The notes: generated by a model not told the origin, from the letters alone. 11,472 bases of DNA from an uncultured Erysipelotrichaceae bacterium (GCA_900314345.1 OMUX01000325.1:1-11472); one strand, 5' to 3'; positions 1-7,057 are shown, counted from the first letter of the stretch. Translations and numbers: made by a program.

Positions 1-153
1 CTTTGCGTACAGTGCAGCTTTCTGGGTTGCCGTCAGCTTTTCATCATTGAACGGGGAGCCCGGCATAAGATCCAGCATCAGGAACAGGACGAAGACAATC
101 ACAACCATCGTCGCAAGACTGATGAGCACTCGCTTAGTGATATATTTCGACAT
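1..153 (-). CDS. Peptide ABC transporter permease, OppB type (N-terminus only)
   Basis: This is the first 51 codons of an inner-membrane permease; the gene runs off the left edge. The start is MSKYITKR, followed by one long hydrophobic segment (about residues 9-29) and then LMPGSPF. A basic amino end, one membrane helix and a PG(D/S)PF motif just after it are the hallmark of OppB/DppB permeases of the binding-protein-dependent transport family. The start is well supported: AAAGGAG lies about 6 bases before the ATG. It follows an oligopeptide-binding lipoprotein gene on the same strand after a 70-base gap holding a terminator-like hairpin, which fits an oppA-oppB order. OppC and the ATPases would be expected further left. 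Oligopeptide, dipeptide and nickel permeases cannot be told apart from this fragment, but the upstream binding protein favours peptides. Confidence 0.85.
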   Translation of the reverse strand, partial: MSKYITKRVLISLATMVVIVFVLFLMLDLMPGSPFNDEKLTATQKAALYAK

Positions 154-167
154 GGATACTCCTTTCA

Positions 168-200
168 TTAAGAAGAAACAGAGCGGGTTCACCGCTCTGT
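168..200 (-). terminator. Terminator-like hairpin between binding protein and permease genes
   Basis: Read on the minus strand, ACAGAGCGG pairs perfectly with CCGCTCTGT (9 bp, loop TGAAC) and is followed by TTTCTTCTTAA. It starts 24 bases after the lipoprotein stop codon and ends just before the permease ribosome site, with no clear new promoter between. It is therefore probably a partial terminator that lowers permease expression relative to the binding protein. This is inference from position and an imperfect U-tract. Confidence 0.75.
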
Positions 201-223
201 CTCAGTTCACCTTGTCAAGCAGC

Positions 224-1873
224 TCAGGCTTCCCTCTTCATATGACGGTAGGAGTCAACACCTGCATTATGGAATTCGATTCCAGTAACCTTCGGGTTGA
301 TCATCATAGCGCCGCCGTTCTGATAGACAGGAACCATAGCGTAGTCTTCAAGCAGGAGCTTCTCACCTTCGACCATATCAGCCCAGCGAGCTTCAGCATT
401 CGCTGCATCCTCACCGAACTCAGCCTTGTTCATCAGCTCATTGTACTCTTCGTTGACATAGGATCCGGTATAGCCGGCACGGTCAGACTTGAACAGATCC
501 ATGTAGGTCTGCGGGTCAGCATAGTCAGGTCCCCAGCGGGTGAGGCCGATCTCATACTCATGATCATTCATGAGCTGGAGTCTTGTCTTCTTCGGCTTCA
601 TATCCATCTCGATTGTCAGACCAGGCAGGTTGGTCTGCAGCTGCTGCTGCAGGTTCTCTGCGACTGCCTTGCAGGCTTCGGAATCCTCGTACAGAAGTGT
701 GAGTGTCACATCTCCGCCAAGAGCAGACTTAGCTCTCTCATAAGCTGCCTGTGCTTCTGCGACATCCTCTGTCAGAAGAGCACCTGCTGTCTCACGATAG
801 TCCTTGCCATCCGGTCCGTATGCAAACTCCTTCGGGATGAATCCTTCCGCCGGAACGGAACCATCCTTCAGTACATCATTTGCGATGGACTCACGGTTGA
901 TTGCCTTGGAAAGTGCCTCACGCATATCCTTGTTCTGCAGCGCCGGTGCGTCATAGCAGAAGTCAAGTCTCCATGCATAGCCCTGCAGACGTGTTGTGAA
1001 TCCTTCTTCGCCCTTGAAGGCATCAACCTGTTCGGAAGCCAGCTTGACAACATCGATGTGGCCGGACTGGTACTCAAGCATAGCAGACTGTGTATCCTGC
1101 AGGAACTTGAATGTGACAGTGTCTACATCAGTGTTTGCTGCATCCCAGTAATCAGGATTCTTTGTGAATGTGTACTGGTTGCCTGTCTGCCAGTCGGTCA
1201 TTGTATAAGGACCGCAGTACAGCAGACCGTCAACAGACTGTGCGAACTGATCGCCCTGTGCCTCGAAGAACTTCTGGTTCAGCGGGAAGAAGGACGGGAA
1301 CGCCATCAGCGGAAGCAGGAATCCGCAAGGCAGGGACAGATGAACGACGAATGTCTTGTCATCCGGTGCCTCAACACCAAGCTCGCTCTTCTCCTTGGAA
1401 CCGTCGATGACATCAGCGGCATTGACAACATTGATTGTGGAAGCGATGAAGTTGTACTCGGAAGCCAGATCCGGATCAACCAGTCTCTGCCATCCATAGA
1501 CGAAATCTGCTGCGGTCACCGGATCACCGTTGGACCACTTGATGCCGTCTCTCAGATGGAATGTGTAGGTCAGACCGTCATCACTGACATCCCAGCTCTC
1601 TGCCAGGTCAGGCTGTGCCTGTCCCTGGGCATCCAGCTGTGTCAGACCGCCGATGCACATGGACTGCATGATGAAGGAGTTTCCATCCGTTGCAACATGA
1701 TAGTCCATTGTGTTCAGATCGGCATCCATGGCAACTGTAACTGTCTTGCCTCCGCCTTCTGTTGTGGCAGCCTCACCGCCACCGGTGGAAGCTGCTGTGG
1801 AAGATGTTCCGCCGCATCCGGCAAGCATTGCAACTGACAACGCTAAAACCAGCGGCTTCTTGAAATCAGCCAT
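224..1873 (-). CDS. Oligopeptide-binding lipoprotein, OppA family (SBP_bac_5), downstream paralogue
   Basis: This is the extracellular substrate-binding subunit of a peptide ABC importer, predicted to be lipid-anchored on the outer face of the membrane. The 549 residues fit the usual OppA length. Residues 1-20 form a lipoprotein signal: MADFKK, a hydrophobic core and the lipobox LAGC, with Cys20 as the lipidated residue, then a Ser/Thr/Gly-rich linker to about residue 43. The mature part carries OppA-cluster motifs: [30 protein letters not shown] followed by [24 protein letters not shown], and a late [15 protein letters not shown]. The start has a good ribosome site (GAGAGGGGGA). A neighbouring gene encodes a paralogue that is roughly two-thirds or more identical by eye, with the same lipobox position and a matching C-terminus (YRHMKREA against YRHLKKEA). 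It has its own promoter and is followed by the permease gene. Whether it binds di- or oligopeptides is not decidable here. Confidence 0.93.
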   Translation of the reverse strand: MADFKKPLVLALSVAMLAGCGGTSSTAASTGGGEAATTEGGGKTVTVAMDADLNTMDYHVATDGNSFIMQSMCIGGLTQLDAQGQAQPDLAESWDVSDDGLTYTFHLRDGIKWSNGDPVTAADFVYGWQRLVDPDLASEYNFIASTINVVNAADVIDGSKEKSELGVEAPDDKTFVVHLSLPCGFLLPLMAFPSFFPLNQKFFEAQGDQFAQSVDGLLYCGPYTMTDWQTGNQYTFTKNPDYWDAANTDVDTVTFKFLQDTQSAMLEYQSGHIDVVKLASEQVDAFKGEEGFTTRLQGYAWRLDFCYDAPALQNKDMREALSKAINRESIANDVLKDGSVPAEGFIPKEFAYGPDGKDYRETAGALLTEDVAEAQAAYERAKSALGGDVTLTLLYEDSEACKAVAENLQQQLQTNLPGLTIEMDMKPKKTRLQLMNDHEYEIGLTRWGPDYADPQTYMDLFKSDRAGYTGSYVNEEYNELMNKAEFGEDAANAEARWADMVEGEKLLLEDYAMVPVYQNGGAMMINPKVTGIEFHNAGVDSYRHMKREA

Positions 1874-1903
1874 TTCTAATTCCCCCTCTCTGGAATTACT
1901 TAG

Positions 1904-1932
1904 ATACTACCTACAGTGAATTTCATTTTCAA
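1904..1932 (-). promoter_or_regulatory. Predicted sigma-A promoter of downstream oppA paralogue
   Basis: On the minus strand TTGAAA (plus 1927-1932) and TAGTAT (1904-1909) are separated by 17 bp, and the ATG is 30 bp beyond the -10. The -35 matches consensus at 5 of 6 positions and the -10 at 4 of 6. The upstream paralogue has a similarly spaced pair at the same distance from a shared upstream box, which supports the call. Confidence 0.6.
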
Positions 1933-1945
1933 TAGCAAATGTTAC

Positions 1946-1960
1946 AATTTTCTGAAATCT
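1946..1960. promoter_or_regulatory. CodY-box-like element upstream of downstream oppA paralogue
   Basis: The sequence AATTTTCTGAAATCT matches the published CodY consensus AATTTTCWGAAAATT at 13 of 15 positions. It begins 13 bp upstream of the predicted -35. CodY represses peptide and amino-acid uptake genes in many low-GC Gram-positives, so the target makes sense. Whether this organism has CodY cannot be seen here. Confidence 0.45.
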
Positions 1961-2003
1961 GGAATATTTTTCATGAAAATATTTATGAAAACATTTTTCC
2001 GAC

Positions 2004-2042
2004 ACATATATAAAACTGCCGGAGTACGATGCCCCGGCAGTT
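2004..2042 (-). terminator. Rho-independent terminator of upstream oppA paralogue
   Basis: On the minus strand AACTGCCGG pairs perfectly with CCGGCAGTT (9 bp, 11-base loop), followed by TTTATATATG. It begins 4 bases after the stop codon of the upstream lipoprotein gene. It separates the two paralogues into independent transcripts, in agreement with a separate promoter for the second. Confidence 0.8.
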
Positions 2043-2046
2043 CATG

Positions 2047-3684
2047 TCACGCTTCCTTCTTCAGATGACGATAGTTGGTATCGGTGATCTTGAAGATATA
2101 TCCGCTTACCTTCGGGTTGATCATCATAGCGCCGCCGTTCTGGTATACAGGCACACATGCATAATCATCCAGCAGTACCTTCTCAGCAGCGATCATGTCA
2201 GCCCATCTTGCCGCAGGATCCGCCGCATCCTCACCGGTCTCCGCCTTGTCCAGCAGTCCGTCATATTCCGGATTGCTGTAGGTTCCGGTGTAGCCCGGGG
2301 TATCTGACTTGAACAGATCCATGAATGTCTGCGGATCCTCATAGTCAGGTCCCCATCTGGTCAGACCGATTTCATAGTCATGATCCTTCATGAGCTGAAG
2401 TCTTGTCTTCTTCGGCTCCAGGTCCATATTCACTGTCAGTCCCGGAAGGTTTGTCTCGAGCTGCTGCTGAATATTCTCGGCAACAGCCTTGCAGGACTCA
2501 CTGTCCTCATACAGCAGGGTAACAACCGCATCGCCTCCCAGTGCTGCCTTTGCCTTTTCGTAGGCTGCCTGTGCCTCGGAAACATCCTCAACAATCAGGT
2601 CTCCTGCCGTTTCACGGAAATCCACGCCATCAGGGCCATAGGCAAACTTGACCGGAATGAATCCTTCTGCCGGAACAGAGCCATCCTTCAGCACATTCTC
2701 AGCAATGGCCTTGCGGTCCAGTGCCTTGGAAATCGCCTCACGCAGATCCTTGTTCTGCAGTGCTGCATTCTCAAAGTTGAAATCCATTCTCCAGGAGAAG
2801 CCCTGCAGGTAGTTGAAGAATCCCTCGGTGTCCTTGTAGGAATCGACCTGTTCACTTGCAATCTTCACGAAATCGATATTGCCGCTTTCAAATTCCAGCA
2901 ATGCAGTCTGGGTATCCTGCAGGAACTTGAACGTCACAGTATCCGTATAGATATGATCTGCATTCCAGTAATCCGGATTCTTCGTAAAAGTATACTGATT
3001 GCCGGTCTGCCAGTCTGTCATGGTATACGGCCCGCAGTAGAGCATGTCATCAATGCTCTGAGCATACTGATCGCCTTCCGCTTCAAAGAACTTCTGCTGC
3101 AGCGGGAAGAAGGACGGGAAGCCCATCAGGCTGAGCATGAAGGAACAAGGAAGCGACAATGTCACAACAAATGTAGAATCATCCGGTGCCGCAACCCCAA
3201 GTTCACTGAGATCCTTTTCACCGGCGATGACCTCATCTGCATTCAAAACGTGAATGGAGGAAAGGATGAAGTTGTATTCCGAAGCCGTGGCAGGATCTGC
3301 AAGCCTCCGCCATGCAAAGACAAAGTCATTGGCAGTCACCGGATCACCGTTGGACCACTTGATGCCGTCCCGCAGATGAAATGTATAAACCAGGCCGTCA
3401 TCACTGATATCCCAGCTCTCTGCAAGATCCGGCTGTGCCTGTCCGTTTTCATCCTTTTCTGCAAGACCGGCAAGACACATTGTCTGCATGTTGAATGAAG
3501 TACCGTCTGTTGCGATGTGATGATCCATCGTGTTCAGATCAGCATCAATGGCAATCGTTATGGAACTTGTGTCCGTTGTTTCAGACGCTGCAGCGCTGCC
3601 TGCTGATGCAGAAGCACCTGAACCACATCCTGCAAGCATTGCACATGCAATAAAAAAAGAAGCCAGCTTCTTAAAGCTACGCAT
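2047..3684 (-). CDS. Oligopeptide-binding lipoprotein, OppA family (SBP_bac_5), upstream paralogue
   Basis: This is a second extracellular peptide-binding lipoprotein of 545 residues. MRSFKK, a hydrophobic core and the lipobox LAGC place the lipidated Cys at residue 20, exactly as in the neighbouring paralogue, and a short Ala/Ser-rich linker follows. Family motifs appear in the same order: [84 protein letters not shown]. The ribosome site AAAGGGGGTGA, four bases before the ATG, is very strong and suggests abundant protein. Two 35-base blocks are identical in DNA between the copies, so this is a tandem duplication. The copies differ most in the linker and around residues 245-265 and 360-380. 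A terminator follows directly, so it is probably transcribed alone and may share the permease encoded downstream while widening substrate range. Confidence 0.93.
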   Translation of the reverse strand: MRSFKKLASFFIACAMLAGCGSGASASAGSAAASETTDTSSITIAIDADLNTMDHHIATDGTSFNMQTMCLAGLAEKDENGQAQPDLAESWDISDDGLVYTFHLRDGIKWSNGDPVTANDFVFAWRRLADPATASEYNFILSSIHVLNADEVIAGEKDLSELGVAAPDDSTFVVTLSLPCSFMLSLMGFPSFFPLQQKFFEAEGDQYAQSIDDMLYCGPYTMTDWQTGNQYTFTKNPDYWNADHIYTDTVTFKFLQDTQTALLEFESGNIDFVKIASEQVDSYKDTEGFFNYLQGFSWRMDFNFENAALQNKDLREAISKALDRKAIAENVLKDGSVPAEGFIPVKFAYGPDGVDFRETAGDLIVEDVSEAQAAYEKAKAALGGDAVVTLLYEDSESCKAVAENIQQQLETNLPGLTVNMDLEPKKTRLQLMKDHDYEIGLTRWGPDYEDPQTFMDLFKSDTPGYTGTYSNPEYDGLLDKAETGEDAADPAARWADMIAAEKVLLDDYACVPVYQNGGAMMINPKVSGYIFKITDTNYRHLKKEA

Positions 3685-3709
3685 GACCTCACCCCCTTTG
3701 GATACCAGA

Positions 3710-3738
3710 AGATTAGTTCACATCCAGTCTGTATTCAA
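3710..3738 (-). promoter_or_regulatory. Predicted promoter of upstream oppA paralogue
   Basis: On the minus strand TTGAAT (plus 3733-3738) is followed after 17 bp by TAATCT (3710-3715), 25 bp before the ATG. The -10 is weak. The call rests mainly on the identical layout in the paralogue: same spacer length and the same 13-bp gap to a TTTCTGAAAT box. Confidence 0.45.
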
Positions 3739-3751
3739 CTGTATTTTCATA

Positions 3752-3778
3752 TTCTTTCTGAAATTTATTAATAAATTT
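3752..3778. promoter_or_regulatory. CodY-like half box joined to an 18-bp A/T palindrome
   Basis: Positions 3752-3766 read TTCTTTCTGAAATTT, 11 of 15 matches to the CodY consensus, and share TTTCTGAAAT with the box at 1949-1958. Positions 3761-3778 form a perfect 18-bp palindrome, AAATTTATTAATAAATTT, sharing six bases with the box. The location upstream of the predicted -35 suits a regulator-binding site. The regulator is not known. Confidence 0.4.
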
Positions 3779-3815
3779 ACATATCATTTTGTAATTATTT
3801 TCATTCTTACTCATA

Positions 3816-3840
3816 AGAAAATCCTGCATTCCTGCAGGAC
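3816..3840 (-). terminator. Rho-independent terminator of rpmE
   Basis: On the minus strand TCCTGC pairs with GCAGGA (6 bp, extended by a G-U pair; loop AGGAAT), followed by TTTTCTTATG. It begins 9 bases past the rpmE stop and lies upstream of the next lipoprotein gene's promoter, closing the rpmE transcript. Confidence 0.75.
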
Positions 3841-3849
3841 TTCTCTGAC

Positions 3850-4065
3850 TTACTGATTGTCGCTCTTCAGTCCGTACTTCTTATTGAACTTCTCAACACG
3901 GCCCTGTGCCTGAGCGAATCTCTGACGTCCGGTATAGAACGGATGGCAGTTGCTGCAGGTGTCGACTCTGATTTCCTTCAGTGTGGATCCTGTTTCAAAT
4001 TCGGATCCGCAGGAAGTGCAGACGACCTTAGCCTTGTAATAGTTCGGATGAATACCCTGTTTCAT
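3850..4065 (-). CDS. rpmE: Ribosomal protein bL31, zinc-binding form
   Basis: This is the large-subunit ribosomal protein that takes part in the bridge between subunits. The 71-residue product begins MKQGIHPNY, the normal bL31 start. An in-frame ATG 14 codons upstream would add [14 protein letters not shown], which has no counterpart in the family and lies inside the leader structure. The chosen ATG has AAGGGAGA about 8 bases upstream. Two CxxC pairs (Cys16/Cys19 and Cys37/Cys40) show the zinc-bearing form, which in Bacillus acts as a zinc store and is replaced by a cysteine-free paralogue under zinc starvation. [10 protein letters not shown] is the conserved core motif. It follows murA on the same strand but has its own strong promoter, a structured leader and a terminator. 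In Bacillus subtilis rpmE also ends this gene cluster, after rho, which is missing here. Confidence 0.97.
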   Translation of the reverse strand: MKQGIHPNYYKAKVVCTSCGSEFETGSTLKEIRVDTCSNCHPFYTGRQRFAQAQGRVEKFNKKYGLKSDNQ

Positions 4066-4121
4066 GACTCTTCTCCCTTCATGCCTTGGACCTCTGTGCG
4101 TGTCCAAAGAAAGTGCAGAGG
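4066..4121 (-). promoter_or_regulatory. Structured rpmE mRNA leader, candidate bL31 leader
   Basis: The predicted leader is about 50 bases. On the minus strand CTTTGGAC (plus 4102-4109) pairs with GTCCAAGG (4084-4091), 8 bp with one G-U pair and a 10-base loop. The loop ends in CAGAG, complementary to CTCTG near the 5' end (4116-4120). The two pairings overlap, giving a pseudoknot or two exclusive folds just before the ribosome site. Autoregulatory leaders before rpmE are described in several phyla. I cannot match this one to a known motif by eye. Confidence 0.45.
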
Positions 4122-4122
4122 T

Positions 4123-4151
4123 ATATTAGCATACGGAAAACCGGTTGGCAA
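4123..4151 (-). promoter_or_regulatory. Strong predicted sigma-A promoter of rpmE
   Basis: On the minus strand TTGCCA (plus 4146-4151) and TAATAT (4123-4128) are 17 bp apart, with TGC directly before the -10 making an extended -10 element. The -35 sits inside the hairpin that probably ends the murA transcript. The predicted start is near 4116. Confidence 0.7.
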
Positions 4152-4156
4152 GCCGG
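4137..4156 (-). terminator. Weak terminator-like hairpin after murA
   Basis: Four bases after the murA stop, CCGG pairs with CCGG across TTGCCAA-type sequence (4 bp firm, a mismatch, then one more pair), followed by TTTTCC. It is weak, so some read-through into rpmE is likely. The same bases serve as the rpmE -35 region. Confidence 0.4.
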
Positions 4157-4159
4157 AAT

Positions 4160-5422
4160 TCAGGCAATCACCGCCCGTTCAGCCACGCCGCCTGCAGCTC
4201 TGAGCTTCTCATCGATCCGGTCATATCCACGGTCGATATGATACACATCATGGATCTCCGTCACACCGTCTGCGATCAGACCTGCAATGACCAGGCATGC
4301 CCCGCACCGCAGATCCGTAGCGGTCACCTTGTCGCCATACAGCCTTGTCGGGCCCTTGATAAGTGCTGTGCCGTTTCCGATCTCAATATCCGCTCCCATG
4401 CGCTGCAGTTCCAGGCAGTGCTTGAAACGTTCCTTGTAAATGGTATCCGTCACCTGGGAAACACCGTCTGCCTGTGTCATCAAGGCAGTCAGGGGCTGCT
4501 GCAGGTCTGTGGGAAAACCGGGATACGGCTTTGTCGTGACATCTGCCGCCTTCAGGATCCGGATGGCGCGCTTCACTTCAATGGAATCAATGCCGATGGC
4601 AAGATCCGCGCCCATTTCCTGCAGCTTGGATGTCAGCGATTCAATATGCTTGGGAATGACATTGGTGATCTTCACATCATCACCCATGGCTGCCGCAAGG
4701 ATGACAAACGTTCCTGCTTCAATACGGTCCGGAATGATCTCATGGAAACAGCCGTTGAGATTCTGTACACCATTAACCGTAATGACATTGGTTCCGGCGC
4801 CGCGCACATTGGCACCCATCTTGTTCAGCAATGTTGCCACATCGATGATCTCCGGCTCCTTGGCGGCATTCTCAATGATGGTTTTCCCCTCTGCATACAC
4901 AGCCGCCATCATGATGTTGATGGTAGCCCCCACAGAAGCGATATCCAGGAATATCTTTGCGCCATGGAGATGGTCTGCCTTGATCGTATAGCAGCCTCTG
5001 TCATAGTTCACATCTGCACCCAGTGCTTCAAAGCCTTTGATATGAAGATCAATGGGACGCGGGCCAAGATAGCATCCGCCAGGCATCTTCATCCTTACAT
5101 AGCCATACTTTCCAAGCAGTGCACCCATGAAGTAATAGGATGCACGCAGCTTGGTAACCACATCATCATCAAGATCCACATTCTTCATGTTGGAAGGATC
5201 AATGATCAGATGATCTTCCTTCTCTGTGACATTGACATGCAGAAGCTTCAGGATCGCCGAAAGGTTTTCCACATCTGCAATCTTCGGAACACCGGTAATG
5301 GTAACCGGTCCGTTGGCAAGAACCGCTGCCGGGATCAGTGCCACCGTGGCATTCTTTGATCCGCTGACGCGCATCTCGCCCTTGAGCCTGTGCCCGCCCT
5401 CAATTCTGATTACTTCCTGCAT
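4160..5422 (-). CDS. murA: UDP-N-acetylglucosamine 1-carboxyvinyltransferase (MurA)
   Basis: This enzyme transfers enolpyruvate from phosphoenolpyruvate to UDP-GlcNAc in the cytoplasm, the first committed step of peptidoglycan synthesis. The 420 residues equal the usual length. Visible active-site features are the SGSKNA motif with Lys23, the loop MPGGCYLGPRPIDLH with catalytic Cys117 (the fosfomycin target, equal to Cys115 of E. coli), and PGFPTDLQQP with Asp306. Because the catalytic Cys is kept, the enzyme should be fosfomycin-sensitive. Bacilli often have two MurA copies; position between an aldolase gene and rpmE matches the second one, murZ/murAB. The start (MQEVIRIEGG) lies inside the end of the HAD gene, a 13-base overlap, with GGGAGATC before it, so translation is probably coupled. 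No separate promoter is evident. Confidence 0.96.
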   Translation of the reverse strand: MQEVIRIEGGHRLKGEMRVSGSKNATVALIPAAVLANGPVTITGVPKIADVENLSAILKLLHVNVTEKEDHLIIDPSNMKNVDLDDDVVTKLRASYYFMGALLGKYGYVRMKMPGGCYLGPRPIDLHIKGFEALGADVNYDRGCYTIKADHLHGAKIFLDIASVGATINIMMAAVYAEGKTIIENAAKEPEIIDVATLLNKMGANVRGAGTNVITVNGVQNLNGCFHEIIPDRIEAGTFVILAAAMGDDVKITNVIPKHIESLTSKLQEMGADLAIGIDSIEVKRAIRILKAADVTTKPYPGFPTDLQQPLTALMTQADGVSQVTDTIYKERFKHCLELQRMGADIEIGNGTALIKGPTRLYGDKVTATDLRCGACLVIAGLIADGVTEIHDVYHIDRGYDRIDEKLRAAGGVAERAVIA

Positions 5423-6072
5423 GTATTGATCTCCCTGACCATTGCGGCCATTTCCATGACATCATTGACGGCATGATCCGCTTCACTGATATCCTGTTTG
5501 AAGCGCTCATCCCTGCGGGCAATGACCGTCATTCCTGCCCGCTTTCCGCTCTCTATTCCGGTTCTGCTGTCTTCATACACAATGCATTCCGAAGGCTTCA
5601 CCTTCAGATGCGACGCTGCCTGCAGATAGATTTCCGGATCCGGCTTTGAATGTTTCACATTCTCGCCGCTTTCCATAAAGTCAAAATATCCCAGGATCCC
5701 CATTGCCTCAAGACTCTCCCTGATTGTATCAAGCGGAGACGAGGAACAGCAGGCAAGAAGATATCCATCCTGCTTCAGGCCTTTCAGTACTTCCGGAACA
5801 TGCGGAAACATGATTTCCTGATACGGAGGCAGAGGATGCTCTGCATAGTATGCATCATTCACCTCGGCAATCCTCTTCACACTGACCTTATTGTTGAGAA
5901 GGCTCCGGAAATACCTGTACATCTCATTCACCGTCAGCCCCAGTGCCTTGTTCAAAGCCTGCATGTCGCCTGTATAGCCAAGCTCCTTCATGGTTTCGAT
6001 GCTGCCCTTCATATACCATGCTTCGCTGTCATACAGAATGCCATCCATGTCAAAGAGAACTGCTGTGATCAT
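5410..6072 (-). CDS. HAD-superfamily phosphatase, beta-phosphoglucomutase/YcjU-like subfamily
   Basis: This is a cytoplasmic HAD hydrolase of 220 residues with a C1-type helical cap after motif I. The four motifs are visible: I, FDMDGILYDSE, with nucleophile Asp8 and Asp10; II, ACCSSSP around Ser110; III, Lys143 in KHSKPDPEIY; IV, VYEDSRTGI with Glu167 and Asp168. The Asp-x-Asp-Gly plus SKPDPEIY signature is that of sugar-phosphate phosphatases and beta-phosphoglucomutases; substrate cannot be told. GGGAG lies 6 bases before the ATG. Its last 13 bases overlap murA, so the two form an operon. The B. subtilis cluster has a transaldolase gene at this point, so this is a local replacement. Upstream, TAAAAT (plus 6091-6096) could be a -10, but no good -35 is seen and a terminator precedes it. 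Confidence 0.88.
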   Translation of the reverse strand: MITAVLFDMDGILYDSEAWYMKGSIETMKELGYTGDMQALNKALGLTVNEMYRYFRSLLNNKVSVKRIAEVNDAYYAEHPLPPYQEIMFPHVPEVLKGLKQDGYLLACCSSSPLDTIRESLEAMGILGYFDFMESGENVKHSKPDPEIYLQAASHLKVKPSECIVYEDSRTGIESGKRAGMTVIARRDERFKQDISEADHAVNDVMEMAAMVREINTCRK

Positions 6073-6103
6073 TGCCGACTCCCGGGCCTTATTTTACGCG
6101 GAA

Positions 6104-6140
6104 TGCATGAAAAAAGGAAGCCTCCCGGAGGAAGCTTCCC
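6104..6140 (-). terminator. Rho-independent terminator of fba
   Basis: On the minus strand GGAAGC pairs with GCTTCC (with an inner CCTC/GAGG stem possible), followed by six T residues. It begins about 18 bases after the fba stop. It separates fba from the HAD-murA pair. Confidence 0.85.
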
Positions 6141-6157
6141 GTGATGTGGAATTGTGA

Positions 6158-7024
6158 TTAAGCCTTGTGGTCAGACTCGAAAGCCTTGATCAGTTCCTCA
6201 GCCTTGGCAACAACTGCATCGCAGCCCGGCTTCAGAAGCTTACGAGGATCGTAGCCCTTGCCTTCCTTGTCCTTGCCTGCCTCAATGTACTCACGTGTAG
6301 CAGCAGCGAAGACAAGCTGCAGTTCAGTGTTGATGTTGACCTTGGAAACGCCCAGGGTAACAGCCTTGTGAACCTGCTCGAACGGGATGCCGGAACCACC
6401 GTGGAGAACCAGCGGCTTGCCGTTGACAGCCTTGTTGATCTCATCCAGACGCTCGAAGTTCAGACCAGCCCAGTTAGCCGGATATACGCCGTGGATGTTG
6501 CCGATGCCTGCAGCCAGGAAGTCAACGCCCAGACCTGCAACCATTGCGCACTCCTTCGGATCAGCGAGTTCGCCGGAAGATGTAACGCCATCCTCTGTGC
6601 CGCCGATGCCGCCGACTTCGCACTCAACGGAGATTCCCTTGCTGTGAGCAAGCTCAATGATCTCCTTAGCCTTGGCGATGTTCTCATCGATCGGATACTT
6701 GGAACCATCGAACATGACGGATGTGAAGCCTACCTCGATGCACTCCTTGGCAGCTTCATAAGTACCATGGTCCAGATGCAGGGCAACCGGAACCGTAATA
6801 CCCATGGAATCATGCAGATCCCTTACCAGGTCTGCGACGACCTTGAAGCCGCCCATGTACTTTCCTGCACCGCAGGAGCACTGAATGATGACCGGGGACT
6901 TCATTTCCTCAGCAGCAGTCAGAATGCACTTCGTCCATTCAAGGTTGTTTGTGTTGAATGCAGGAATCGCATAGTGGCCTTCATGTGCCTTGTTGATCAT
7001 TTCTGTAGCAGAAACCATTACCAT
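6158..7024 (-). CDS. fba: Class II (zinc) fructose-bisphosphate aldolase
   Basis: This cytoplasmic glycolytic enzyme cleaves fructose 1,6-bisphosphate to dihydroxyacetone phosphate and glyceraldehyde 3-phosphate. The 288 residues match the short class II (Bacillus FbaA-like) type. Seen in the sequence: VSATEM near the start; HLDHGTYE with catalytic Asp85 and zinc ligand His86; VECEVGGIGGTEDG with Glu136; GNIHGVYP with His178; LHGGSGIP with His208; and KVNINTELQ near the phosphate-binding end. A tagatose- or ketose-bisphosphate aldolase is a less likely alternative, because family cousins share these motifs; the cluster context favours fba. AGGAGG lies 12 bases before the chosen ATG, rather far; a second ATG two codons on would be farther. 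Its own promoter and terminator flank it, as expected of a highly expressed gene, and codons look biased. Confidence 0.95.
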   Translation of the reverse strand: MVMVSATEMINKAHEGHYAIPAFNTNNLEWTKCILTAAEEMKSPVIIQCSCGAGKYMGGFKVVADLVRDLHDSMGITVPVALHLDHGTYEAAKECIEVGFTSVMFDGSKYPIDENIAKAKEIIELAHSKGISVECEVGGIGGTEDGVTSSGELADPKECAMVAGLGVDFLAAGIGNIHGVYPANWAGLNFERLDEINKAVNGKPLVLHGGSGIPFEQVHKAVTLGVSKVNINTELQLVFAAATREYIEAGKDKEGKGYDPRKLLKPGCDAVVAKAEELIKAFESDHKA

Positions 7025-7057
7025 AATCGCAATTTTCCTCCTGTAATTGGCTATTTC

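Noticed and set aside
47..1837. A 596-codon plus-strand open frame, and long plus-strand frames at 2380-3498, 4145-5359, 6167-7189 and 9200-9718.
   Set aside because: They lie opposite clear genes (oppA copies, murA, fba, ispF), are rich in Cys, His and Leu with no domain sense, and lack ribosome sites. They follow from codon bias of the opposite strand.
1968..1979. 12-bp palindrome TTTTCATGAAAA upstream of the downstream oppA copy.
   Set aside because: It resembles a CodY box but has one base too many at the centre, and short A/T palindromes are expected by chance in this A/T-rich gap.
4066..4107. An N-terminal extension of bL31 by 14 residues.
   Set aside because: The extension has no family counterpart, overlaps the leader hairpin, and the internal ATG has a good ribosome site and the conserved MKQGIHP start.
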